NCBI RefSeq assembly: GCF_965223285.1
Contig: NZ_OZ244997.1
Location: 2,046,001 to 2,110,000, forward strand
Source of the DNA: Leptofilum sp965223285
GTDB taxonomy: Bacteria > Chloroflexota > Anaerolineae > Promineifilales > Promineifilaceae
Direction of reading: 5' to 3'
DNA length: 64,000 bases
The notes below the pieces were generated by a model. That model was not told where the DNA came from. It was given only the letters and a program-made list of their open reading frames with translations, and did not search any database. Made by a program: the position numbers and the translations under genes. Positions 36,198 to 43,406 of this stretch are shown one piece after another (position 1 is the first letter of the stretch; each line of letters begins with the position of its first letter).

Positions 36198-36476
36198 ATG
36201 AAAGTTCATTTTTTCGCCACGCTGCGCCAAATTGTTGGCCAAAAAACAGTTGAATTTGACTTACCAGAAAACAGTTCTGTCCAGGATTTTGTGGAAATTG
36301 TTGTTACCCGATACCCACCCATGCGCAAAGAGCTGCTGGATGAACACGGGAATCTTTACCGACACGTTCATGTTTTTGTAAACGGCCGTGACGCCCCGTT
36401 TCTGGAACACGGCATGGAAACCATCATTAAACCAGAAGATACATTAAACATTTTCCCTGCTGTGGGGGGAGGCTAA
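36198..36476 (+). CDS. MoaD/ThiS-family small sulfur-carrier protein
   Basis: A 92-residue ubiquitin-like protein beginning MKVHFFATLRQIVGQKTVEF and ending DTLNIFPAVGGG. The C-terminal GG is present, so activation by a MoeB/ThiF-type enzyme and thiocarboxylation are possible. GGAGAG stands before the ATG. It probably supplies sulfur for molybdo- or tungstopterin, given the aldehyde ferredoxin oxidoreductase next door. The following 85-residue gene begins four bases later. Confidence 0.88.
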   Translation: MKVHFFATLRQIVGQKTVEFDLPENSSVQDFVEIVVTRYPPMRKELLDEHGNLYRHVHVFVNGRDAPFLEHGMETIIKPEDTLNIFPAVGGG

Positions 36477-36479
36477 ACG

Positions 36480-36737
36480 ATGTACCAAGAGTCGAGGCAA
36501 ATTCGGGGCATTCCCCTGTGGTTGTTGCGTGAATATTTAGAAGAGTTGGGGGGAACGGCCGTTAGCGAAACCCGCGTCGAAGGTGAAGGCTGGACAATTA
36601 CCCTGGCCAAAATGGAACCATTTGCCATCGGTTCCTTGCGCGTCGGCCAAGTGATGATGGAAATTGAGGGGGAAGACGAGGTCATCGCCCGCCTAAACCC
36701 GGAGCTGGAAAAGAAAACAATGCGCGCTGGCGCATAA
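36480..36737 (+). CDS. Small protein downstream of MoaD-like gene
   Basis: An 85-residue acidic protein (IRGIPLWLLREYLEELGG; VEGEGWTITLAKMEPFAIGS; MMEIEGEDEVIARLNPELEKK) with an alternating alpha/beta pattern. It may belong to one of the small domains of unknown function that accompany MoaD-like proteins, but I cannot name the family with confidence. The start follows the MoaD-like stop by three bases, so the two are almost certainly translated from one message and may form a complex. Confidence 0.65.
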   Translation: MYQESRQIRGIPLWLLREYLEELGGTAVSETRVEGEGWTITLAKMEPFAIGSLRVGQVMMEIEGEDEVIARLNPELEKKTMRAGA

Positions 36738-36748
36738 AAAACAAAAAA

Positions 36749-36777
36749 GGCAGTTGAGTAATTTTGCCAATTACCCA
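36749..36777. terminator. Hairpin between convergent genes
   Basis: AGTTGAGTAATT and AATTACCCAACT pair with a single mismatch around TTGCC, between the convergent 85-residue gene and the aldehyde ferredoxin oxidoreductase. A T-tract is weak, so its termination role is tentative. Confidence 0.4.
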
Positions 36778-36820
36778 ACTACCTATCTTTCCTCTTACAA
36801 AATCTTACAGAATTACCTTA

Positions 36821-38656
36821 TTACAGAATCGCCAGCTCTTTTAGCTTACCTTCTGGCACGACACCATTTTCCCAACCGCGTGCTGTGTAATACTCATCCA
36901 GCATCAAATCCAGCTCACAGACATGACCTTCAGAACCAGGATTGGTGGAGGGTTCCTCAGTAAAACGCTTCGGCAGGTAGTCACTGCCCTCACCAAGGCC
37001 AGCCAGGTTGTTGTAGTAACGCTCAAGATTATAGATACGCTCACCCGTTAGCAACACGTCGTCGGCCGTAAATTCATCAATACCCACAAAAGCAGCATAC
37101 TGCTGAGCGTATTCATCCGCACCCATAGCAAAAGCACTAAATTTACACAAATCCAGGCTGTCGGAGAAAGCGTGGATATCCTGGAAGATTTTCACCAACT
37201 CACCTTTACCTTTCCACTCCAGCGGGTCTACACTGAGCGATTGGAAAGGCATGATGTTTAGCTCGGCCGCTGGCGTATAGGCCCGCAGATGGCAAGCGCC
37301 CCGATTGCTGGTGGCGTAAGCAATGCCCATCCCCTTCAATCCACGCGGGTCGTAAGCAGGAATGCCTTGTCCTTTCACCGACATGGCAATTTCCGGGTGT
37401 CCAAAATGGTTAGCAACGGCATCCACGCCATCAGCCAACACATCCCCAACACCTTCCCGATGAGCAACCTTCTCAATGGTGGCAACCATAGACATGTAAT
37501 CGCCCTCAGCTAAACCACCATCACCATTGGTCCATCCTTTGGTGGTGGCTTCAATGTAGGTGGCCAGCACATCACCAATTTCAATGGCATCCATGCCAAA
37601 GTCGTTCGCCTGATCAATCATCTTGGCAACGGAGTTGATATTGTCGTTGCCGCAATTTGCACCTAAAGCCCAAGCCGGTTCGTACTCAACGCTTTCCATT
37701 TGTAGCCCGGCAAACTCACCTTCGGTAATTTTTACTTCTTTCTTACAGGCAACAGGGCAAGCGTGGCAGGTGGGGTCATTCACCAAAATATTGTCATTAA
37801 CGTACTCGCCACTAAGCAGTTCCGCCCTTTCACCAAAGGAAGTGGTACGGCCGTTCAGCGTTGGCAACGCACCCATCGTATTGGTAATGTTCATCAAGAC
37901 ATTCGTGCCATAAACAGACAAACCGCCTTTCTTGGGGCTGGTAATGTTGGCCTCATCCATAATTGAGGACAAAGCACGGGAGTGAGCAGGTTTCCAATTC
38001 TCCCTGCTGGCAGGTTTTGGCATCTTCTTCTTGGCCTTAATGACAACGGCCTTCAGGTTTTTGCTGCCGCCCACACAACCGGTACCACCACGTCCGCTGG
38101 CCCGGTCATCCTCATTTACCCAACAAGCATACTTCACCAGGTTTTCGCCCGCCTGGCCAATAGCCATGACGGTTAAATCCTTTCTGCCATACTCTTTCTG
38201 GAAGGTTTTGATGGTCTCGTGAATACCCTTGCCCCACACGTGTGAAGCATCACGCAACTCAATAGTATTGCTCTCTTCCTCAATATAGAGATATTTAGGC
38301 GAATCGGCTTTCCCCTTAAAGATGAGTCCATCATACCCGGACCAGCGCAAGCGGGCAGCCGACCAACCGCCATGATGGCTGTCTGTGACGGTGCCAGTGA
38401 GTGGGGATTTGGTGACGATTGCCATACGGCCGCTCATATTTGCGGCCGTTCCAGTAAGGGGACCGTTCATAAAGCAAAGCCAGTTATCTGGCGAGATGGG
38501 ATCAACCGTGGGGCCTGCTTCGAGCATATAGCGCACGCCCAGGCCACGAGCGCCAATATATTTGAGTGCCCAATCTTCCGGTATCGGCTGAACATCGACC
38601 TGGCCGTTGGTCATATCGACATGCGCGATGCGGTTTGCGTATCCTTTGAGATTCAT
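36821..38656 (-). CDS. Aldehyde ferredoxin oxidoreductase (tungsten-type)
   Basis: A 611-residue AOR-family enzyme that oxidises aldehydes to acids with ferredoxin as acceptor, using a bis-tungstopterin and a [4Fe-4S] cluster. Cluster ligands are Cys297, Cys300 and Cys304 in CHACPVACKKE and Cys504 in LDLCKFSAF, matching the spacing of the archaeal prototype. Pterin-binding blocks include MSGRMAIVTKSPLTGTVTD, GRGGTGCVGGSKNLKA, EYEPAWALGANCGNDN and DPRGLKGMGIAYATSNRGACH. GGAGAAAA precedes the ATG. AOR enzymes are oxygen-sensitive, which suits the globin-domain neighbour. Confidence 0.93.
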   Translation of the reverse strand: MNLKGYANRIAHVDMTNGQVDVQPIPEDWALKYIGARGLGVRYMLEAGPTVDPISPDNWLCFMNGPLTGTAANMSGRMAIVTKSPLTGTVTDSHHGGWSAARLRWSGYDGLIFKGKADSPKYLYIEEESNTIELRDASHVWGKGIHETIKTFQKEYGRKDLTVMAIGQAGENLVKYACWVNEDDRASGRGGTGCVGGSKNLKAVVIKAKKKMPKPASRENWKPAHSRALSSIMDEANITSPKKGGLSVYGTNVLMNITNTMGALPTLNGRTTSFGERAELLSGEYVNDNILVNDPTCHACPVACKKEVKITEGEFAGLQMESVEYEPAWALGANCGNDNINSVAKMIDQANDFGMDAIEIGDVLATYIEATTKGWTNGDGGLAEGDYMSMVATIEKVAHREGVGDVLADGVDAVANHFGHPEIAMSVKGQGIPAYDPRGLKGMGIAYATSNRGACHLRAYTPAAELNIMPFQSLSVDPLEWKGKGELVKIFQDIHAFSDSLDLCKFSAFAMGADEYAQQYAAFVGIDEFTADDVLLTGERIYNLERYYNNLAGLGEGSDYLPKRFTEEPSTNPGSEGHVCELDLMLDEYYTARGWENGVVPEGKLKELAIL

Positions 38657-38977
38657 ATGTTTTCTCCATTTGGGTTGCTATTGCCTAAAAGCAATAGACA
38701 CTGCTTTGGCTGATCAAATTAAAATATTGAGGATGTTTAGAGACAACAAGTAGCTGTCAGGCTGCTGTTGGGAAAAGACAAGCCAGGGCGATAAGGGGGA
38801 TTGAAAATTATCAAAACAAGGTCAGCCACCTCCTTGTTATGCAACCACAGAAAGCAGTTTGAAAACCAAAGGGTACTTTTTCTGTGGGTTACACATCTGC
38901 ATAAAGTGTACTGAAACTCTTTTGAATCCGCAATAAGATTGTGCCTGCGGCAGGATTCTTTCACATTGGTTCCCAAA
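38657..38977. other. Intergenic region between cdd and the AOR gene
   Basis: 321 bases without a supportable gene. It holds the AOR Shine-Dalgarno, a small hairpin CTATTGC/GCAATAG at 38678-38697 in the AOR leader, and the second copy of the dispersed inverted repeat. A reverse frame across this region is a shadow of cdd. Confidence 0.6.
38841..38892. repeat. Dispersed inverted repeat, copy 2
   Basis: AACCACAGAAA pairs with TTTCTGTGGGTT. In reverse orientation the whole segment aligns with copy 1 near 36061, including the central CTTTG-TTTTC-AA stretch, so the two are related elements and not only similar hairpins. Confidence 0.55.
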
Positions 38978-39376
38978 TCACTCCAAATGCTCTGGCCCAA
39001 AATGATCGGGGAGGAGGGCGTAGAGGGTGGTGTCACGGCCGTTTCCCGACCCATCCACCAAATAAACCGGCACATCTCCAGAAAACTCCGTGAGCACCTG
39101 ACGGCAGGCGCCACAGGGAGAACCAGCGTTGTCGGTAGCCACAGCCACCGCAAAAATTCTGCGATATCCTTCAGAGATTGCTTTGAAAACGGCCGTTCGT
39201 TCTGCACAGTTAGACAGGCCATAGGAAGCATTTTCTACATTAACGCCCGTCACAATGCTGCCATCTTCCAACAACAGGGCCGCCCCCACCGGGTAATTTG
39301 AGTAAGGAGCATACGCCTGAGCTCGCACCGCAATTGCGGCCTCGATTAAGGCCATACGTTGTTCATCTGTAACCAT
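38978..39376 (-). CDS. cdd: Cytidine deaminase
   Basis: A 132-residue cytosolic enzyme deaminating cytidine and deoxycytidine in pyrimidine salvage. The catalytic zinc site is NCAERTAVFKA (Cys-Ala-Glu, the tetrameric type) with GSPCGACRQVL. Substrate-binding PYSNYPVGAALL and GVNVENASYGLS are present. It lies three bases after the glmU-like gene and is probably co-transcribed with it. Confidence 0.94.
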   Translation of the reverse strand: MVTDEQRMALIEAAIAVRAQAYAPYSNYPVGAALLLEDGSIVTGVNVENASYGLSNCAERTAVFKAISEGYRRIFAVAVATDNAGSPCGACRQVLTEFSGDVPVYLVDGSGNGRDTTLYALLPDHFGPEHLE

Positions 39377-39379
39377 CGT

Positions 39380-40402
39380 TCACTCCTTCACAACTGAAAA
39401 CGGCGGTAAGATCGTTCCCGATGACACCGTCACGCCCTGCACCACTGACTGTTCGATGTAGCACGCATCACCAACGGCCGTATCCCGCAAAATGGTATTG
39501 GGGCCGATGACACAATCCTGGCCAACGGCCGTTTGCCCCTGTAAATAGCTATTCGGCCAAATAATCGTATCCTGCCCAATGGTCACGTCCGGGTCGATGT
39601 AGGTGCTGTTTGGGTCTACAATCGTCACGCCCTGTGCCAGCCAACGGTTGTTGGCTCGCCGACGAAATGCTTTTTCCACCGCCACCATTTCAGCGCGGGT
39701 ACCGGCTCCCAGGCATTCATCCGCATCTTCAGTAACAATGGCCTCAACCCCTCGATTTTGCTGCACCGCCAGCTCAATCATATCGGTGAGGTAATATTCT
39801 GACCCACTGCGGGCTTGCCGCAATGGCAGGTTGCCGATGTTGTCCCATAGCCAGTCGGCAGCAAAGCAATACACGCCGACGTTTTGTTCAGGGATGGCTA
39901 GCAGTTCAGCGGCATTGGGCCGTTTTTTAGCTTGGGCCACTTCCAAAATTTCGGTGACACGGCCGTTTTCATCCCGCACCACCCGGCCAAACGTCGATTC
40001 TGGGTTCCCCAGCACGCTGAGCATTGCCACAGTAGCGTCGGCCTTCTGCTGCAAATCAGCCAACTGTTGCAGCGTCGCGGCCTGCAAAAGGGGCATATCG
40101 GCATACGTTACGATGACCTGCTCTGCCTGCCCCGCCAGGAGTGGTTTGGCCATTTGTGTAGCGTGGCCAGTGCCCAGCAACTCGTGCTGCACCGCATACT
40201 GCGCTCGGTCACCAAACAACTGTTTCACACCGTCCCCTCCCTTACCAATAATGAGAACTGGGGGACTGGAAGTGAGAGAAACGGCCGTGTCAAACAAATG
40301 TTGCACCATCGGCTTCCCCCCCACCTCATGCAAAATCTTTTGCTTTTTAGATAACATGCGGCTGCCGTGCCCGGCCGCCAAAATTACAATTGCTAAGGTC
40401 AT
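39380..40402 (-). CDS. glmU: Short GlmU-like UDP-GlcNAc pyrophosphorylase
   Basis: A 340-residue nucleotidyltransferase. The N-terminal domain has LAAGHGSRMLSKKQKILHEVGGKPM, the metal/uridine residues in VTYADMPLL and a GlmU-like KRPNAAELLAIPEQNVGVY block. The C-terminal part has only a few hexapeptide turns of left-handed beta-helix (STYIDPDVTIGQDTIIWPN; VGQDCVIGPNTILRD) and stops near GTILPPFSVVKE. Full GlmU is about 450-460 residues, so the acetyltransferase active site is missing. It may catalyse only GlcNAc-1-P uridylylation. The HNH fragment upstream ends three bases before this start. Confidence 0.8.
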   Translation of the reverse strand: MTLAIVILAAGHGSRMLSKKQKILHEVGGKPMVQHLFDTAVSLTSSPPVLIIGKGGDGVKQLFGDRAQYAVQHELLGTGHATQMAKPLLAGQAEQVIVTYADMPLLQAATLQQLADLQQKADATVAMLSVLGNPESTFGRVVRDENGRVTEILEVAQAKKRPNAAELLAIPEQNVGVYCFAADWLWDNIGNLPLRQARSGSEYYLTDMIELAVQQNRGVEAIVTEDADECLGAGTRAEMVAVEKAFRRRANNRWLAQGVTIVDPNSTYIDPDVTIGQDTIIWPNSYLQGQTAVGQDCVIGPNTILRDTAVGDACYIEQSVVQGVTVSSGTILPPFSVVKE

Positions 40403-40653
40403 GATTTATTTTTGAATACGCCAAGAATCCTGATAAGTTTTCCGCTTGTGGCAGTTTGCACACAAAACAACGCATTTCTCAATTTCTTGTCGAACAATCT
40501 TCAAAGAATATCCATCCCGCATTAGCTTGGTTACCTCCGCTCTTTTTTCACCTCTTACATGATCAAATTCAAGTACGGCAGGGTCACTTTCTCCACATCT
40601 AGTGCAGGGATGACATAAAAGATATTCCCAAATATAAGCACGGGCAATTTCAA

Positions 40654-41868
40654 TACACCGTTAAATAAGAAGTATTAAGCTTTCTTGAATTTAGAATTTG
40701 CCTCATTAACAACCGAATAACGAGCATTTAGCTTTTTGCGGCAATCTTTGATGGAAAACTGCCAATTAATTTTGATGCGTTTTTGCGTTCGCTCAGTGAT
40801 CAATGCCATCACTTCCGATTCTAGTTTCTCAATGGTCGGAATCCGACGATTAAGACAAAGACGCGTCAGTGCTGAAAACTCAATTTCAATCATGTTTAGC
40901 CAACTGGCCGATTTCGGCGTGAAATTGAATTCAAATCGTTGCGCTAAAGCAAACGCCTTGTCTGCAGGCAAGTTTTCGTAAAAAGCACTCTCATCATGTG
41001 TGTTCAGATTGTCCAAGACCAGACGAATCTTGATCGCATCTGGATAAGCGGCTGCTAAGGCTTGGCAAAACAGGGTGAACTCCTTTTTGGTACGCTGGCG
41101 ATGCACTTGCGCCAAGCGGTTGCCAGTCAATGGTTCAATGGCAGCTAAGAGCGCACAGGAACCATTTTTTTCGTAGGCATAATGTTCTTTACGCACCTTG
41201 CCATTCTGCATAGCAATGGGTTGCATCACATCATCAATGAGAAAACAGGGTCGTTCATCAAAGCAGACAACCGGGTAAAGCGGATTGTAAGGCAAGGCAT
41301 AAAGCCAAAGAATGCGCTCCATTTTGGCAATAAACCGACTGGTTATCTTGCCAATTACCCAATATCGTTTCAGGTGCGGTTTGAGTTCGTTTTTTTGAGA
41401 ATGAGTCGCACTTCCCCATAGGAAATGGTCTCGACTAATTCCAACTCGATGGCTTTGTCAGCTAATAGCCGCAATGACCATTTCTCCTATCCTGCTGGCG
41501 GGTCAGAGCAAGCCAATGCTGTGATCTTGGCTCGTTGCAGTCCGTCAATGACGGTTGGGCGGCCTGGCCTTGGTTTGTCGGTTAAGACAGCCAACCCTGA
41601 ATCCTGATATTTTTTGGCCCAGGTTGATACGGTTTGGATAACGACACCAACGATGGCTGCAACTTCTGTAAAGGTTCGACCTCGATCTAATTCGATGAGG
41701 GCGGTTGCTCGTTTAAAGGTTTTGGCGGGTAAACTGCCTTTCTTGATCAAGTTTTGCAAATAAGCTCGATCTGCTTCACTGAGGGTAACATGTTCTTTTT
41801 TCATCCTTCCAGCTTATCGAACTATTTGCTCATCAACAAGATTTTTACTTCTTTTATTTAACGATGTA
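40654..41868 (-). mobile_element. IS630-family insertion sequence
   Basis: An element of about 1.2 kb bounded by imperfect terminal inverted repeats: TACACCGTTAAATAAGAAG at the left and TACATCGTTAAATAAAAGAAG (read inward) at the right. TTCAA is duplicated immediately outside both ends (40649-40653 and 41869-41873). IS630 elements normally duplicate TA, and TA also occurs at each end; the 5-base repeat explains the restored host frame better. It encodes one transposase gene interrupted by a stop codon and a frame change. Confidence 0.8.
40675..41804 (-). pseudogene. IS630 transposase, interrupted
   Basis: The first part (41487-41804, 105 codons) holds helix-turn-helix domains (RTFTEVAAIVGVVIQTVSTW; KPRPGRPTVID). 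An in-frame TAG at 41487-41489 follows PPAG. The same frame continues with KWSLRLLADKAIELELVETIS to an A7 run followed by C (41390-41396), where a -1 slip leads into the second part. That part (from about 41322) has the DDE triad in VCFDERP, LVLDNLNTHD and WLNMIEIEFS. The A7 site could be a programmed frameshift as in other IS; the TAG looks like decay. Confidence 0.78.
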
Positions 41869-42135
41869 TTCAATGTTCTTTTGTTTATTCTTGTAAACTT
41901 TTGCTTTGTGAGAATCTTTATTTCTCTCATACCACGATTTCTTCTGCTCGCTTTGGCAAACTCGACAAGTGCGCTGTCGTTGCCCCAACTTCTTTCGTCT
42001 CCAGCTAAATTCCTCAATGGGCTTTATTTGTTGACAACGATTACAAACCTGAGTTTCCATCCGCAAACCTGAAATTGGCACTATGCAAGTGAGATAAAAA
42101 AAGAGGCCATATTTTTCATATGACCTCGGCTTCTG

Positions 42136-42206
42136 CTGCGGTGCCTGGGATCGAACCAGGGATGGCGGATTCAAAGTCCGCTGCCTTACCACTTGGCGAC
42201 ACCGCA
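42136..42206 (-). tRNA. tRNA-Gln (UUG anticodon)
   Basis: On the minus strand TGCGGTG pairs with CACCGCA as acceptor stem. The D region reads GTCGCCAAGTGGTAAGGCA. The anticodon stem GCGGA/TCCGC encloses CTTTGAA with anticodon TTG. The T arm CCTGG-TTCGATC-CCAGG is standard. CCA is not encoded. Confidence 0.95.
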
Positions 42207-42333
42207 AAGACGGGCGAATGTTAGCACATTGACAAATGGATGACAAGATTAGGCACAAATCGAAATCGGTAATTAAGCAACTGAGAAATTGAGTAATTTA
42301 AGCCAAAAATTGCCAGATTACCGAATGTCCAAA

Positions 42334-42936
42334 TTACAGCTCTTGCCGCCCTTCCAACGCTCGACCCAGCGTGATTTCATCGGTGTATTCCAGGTCGCCA
42401 CCAACGGGCAACCCGCGGGCCAGACGCGTCAGCCGCACGTTAGATTCTGCCAAACGCCTTTGGAGATAAAGCGCAGTTGATTCGCCTTCCAAAGTTGGGT
42501 TTGTCGCCAGGATGATTTCCTGAAAATCTGCTTGCTGAACGCGGGCAACCAGTTCACCAATTTTCAAATCTTCGGGGCCAACCCCTTCTACCGGAGAAAT
42601 AGCACCATGCAGGACGTGGTAACGGCCGTTAAACGCCTGAGACCGCTCAATGGCCAACACATCCAGCGGCTCCTCCACCACGCACAGCAGCCGGTCATCC
42701 CGCGCAGGGTCGGTGCAAAGGTTACACGGGTCTTCTTCGGTAATATGGAAGCAGCGGCTACAAAAGATGGTACGCTCCTTCATATCCTGAAGTGCCCCGG
42801 CCAAATCCAATGCTTGCTCATCAGCCATGCGCAGCAGGTAAAAGGTGAGCCGCGCCGCCGATTTGGGGCCGATGCCCGGTAGCCGCGCAAACTCGTTGAT
42901 GAGCCGCTGAACCGGCTGCGGTAAGGCAGAAGCCAT
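42334..42936 (-). CDS. recR: Recombination protein RecR
   Basis: A 200-residue protein acting with RecO in RecA loading. The helix-hairpin-helix FARLPGIGPKSAARLTFYLL, a zinc finger with Cys in FCSRCFHITEEDPCNLC and the TOPRIM segment LCVVEEPLDVLAIERS through FQEIILATNPTLEGE are all present. It is adjacent to ybaB and downstream of dnaX, a conserved bacterial arrangement. Confidence 0.95.
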   Translation of the reverse strand: MASALPQPVQRLINEFARLPGIGPKSAARLTFYLLRMADEQALDLAGALQDMKERTIFCSRCFHITEEDPCNLCTDPARDDRLLCVVEEPLDVLAIERSQAFNGRYHVLHGAISPVEGVGPEDLKIGELVARVQQADFQEIILATNPTLEGESTALYLQRRLAESNVRLTRLARGLPVGGDLEYTDEITLGRALEGRQEL

Positions 42937-43320
42937 CTAACCTAACCCCAATCCGCCCAGCATATCGCTCAGGCCACCGCCCAGACCACCGGTGATGCCT
43001 TCCATCCGCTCGGCAGCCAATGCCTGGGATTGCTCGATGGCGGCGTTGACGCCAGCAACAAGCATATCTTGCAGCATTTCGGCATCATCTGGAGTCAGCA
43101 GCTCCGGGTCTACGGTGATTGAATTAATGCGCTGGTGGCCAGTGATGACGATGCTAATGGCCCCACCGCCAGCCGTAACGGTGATGGTCTCATTTTCCAG
43201 GGCAGATTGGGCGTTAGCCATCTGTTCCTGCATTTGCTGCATCTGGTTCATCAAGCCACCCGCGCTGGGCATCTTGTTTTTCTTCGGCTTCGGCCGACCA
43301 CGAAATGATCGTTTTGACAT
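42937..43320 (-). CDS. YbaB/EbfC-family nucleoid-associated protein
   Basis: A 127-residue DNA-binding protein. The N-terminal basic tail (SKRSFRGRPKPKKNK) precedes the core LMNQMQQMQEQMANAQSALE, ITVTAGGGAISIVITGHQRI and DPELLTPDDAEMLQDMLVAGVNAAI. A Gly-rich tail ends GLGLG. It lies between dnaX and recR with no gap to recR, as in many bacteria. Confidence 0.92.
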   Translation of the reverse strand: MSKRSFRGRPKPKKNKMPSAGGLMNQMQQMQEQMANAQSALENETITVTAGGGAISIVITGHQRINSITVDPELLTPDDAEMLQDMLVAGVNAAIEQSQALAAERMEGITGGLGGGLSDMLGGLGLG

Positions 43321-43406
43321 AGTTTTCTCCTTTACTACTTTGCTTCCAAAGTTTGTAATACTCCTTACTTGTGAATGAAATTTAGGCTATTTGTGAAGCG
43401 GAGTAT

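Larger units (their letters stand above)
40406..42060 (-). pseudogene. HNH endonuclease gene split by an IS630-type insertion
   Basis: The N-terminal half (from ATG at 42060) encodes METQVCNRCQQIKPIEEF and a second zinc pair CRVCQSEQKK; it ends at the insertion. The C-terminal half on the other side encodes ARAYIWEYLLCHPCTRCGES, VLEFDHVRGEKRAEV and VVLCANCHKRKTYQ, i.e. an HNH core with Cys pairs. Removing the insertion and one 5-base TTGAA copy joins the halves in frame (NIE-IARAY), so it was one gene of about 145 codons. It precedes the glmU-like gene by three bases. Confidence 0.8.

Noticed and set aside
38678..38697. Possible molybdenum/tungsten cofactor riboswitch before the AOR gene
   Set aside because: Only a single 7-bp hairpin is present; the multi-stem Moco RNA architecture was not seen.
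38737..39231. 164-residue minus-strand frame across cdd
   Set aside because: Different frame of the cytidine deaminase gene; no recognisable domain and no Shine-Dalgarno.
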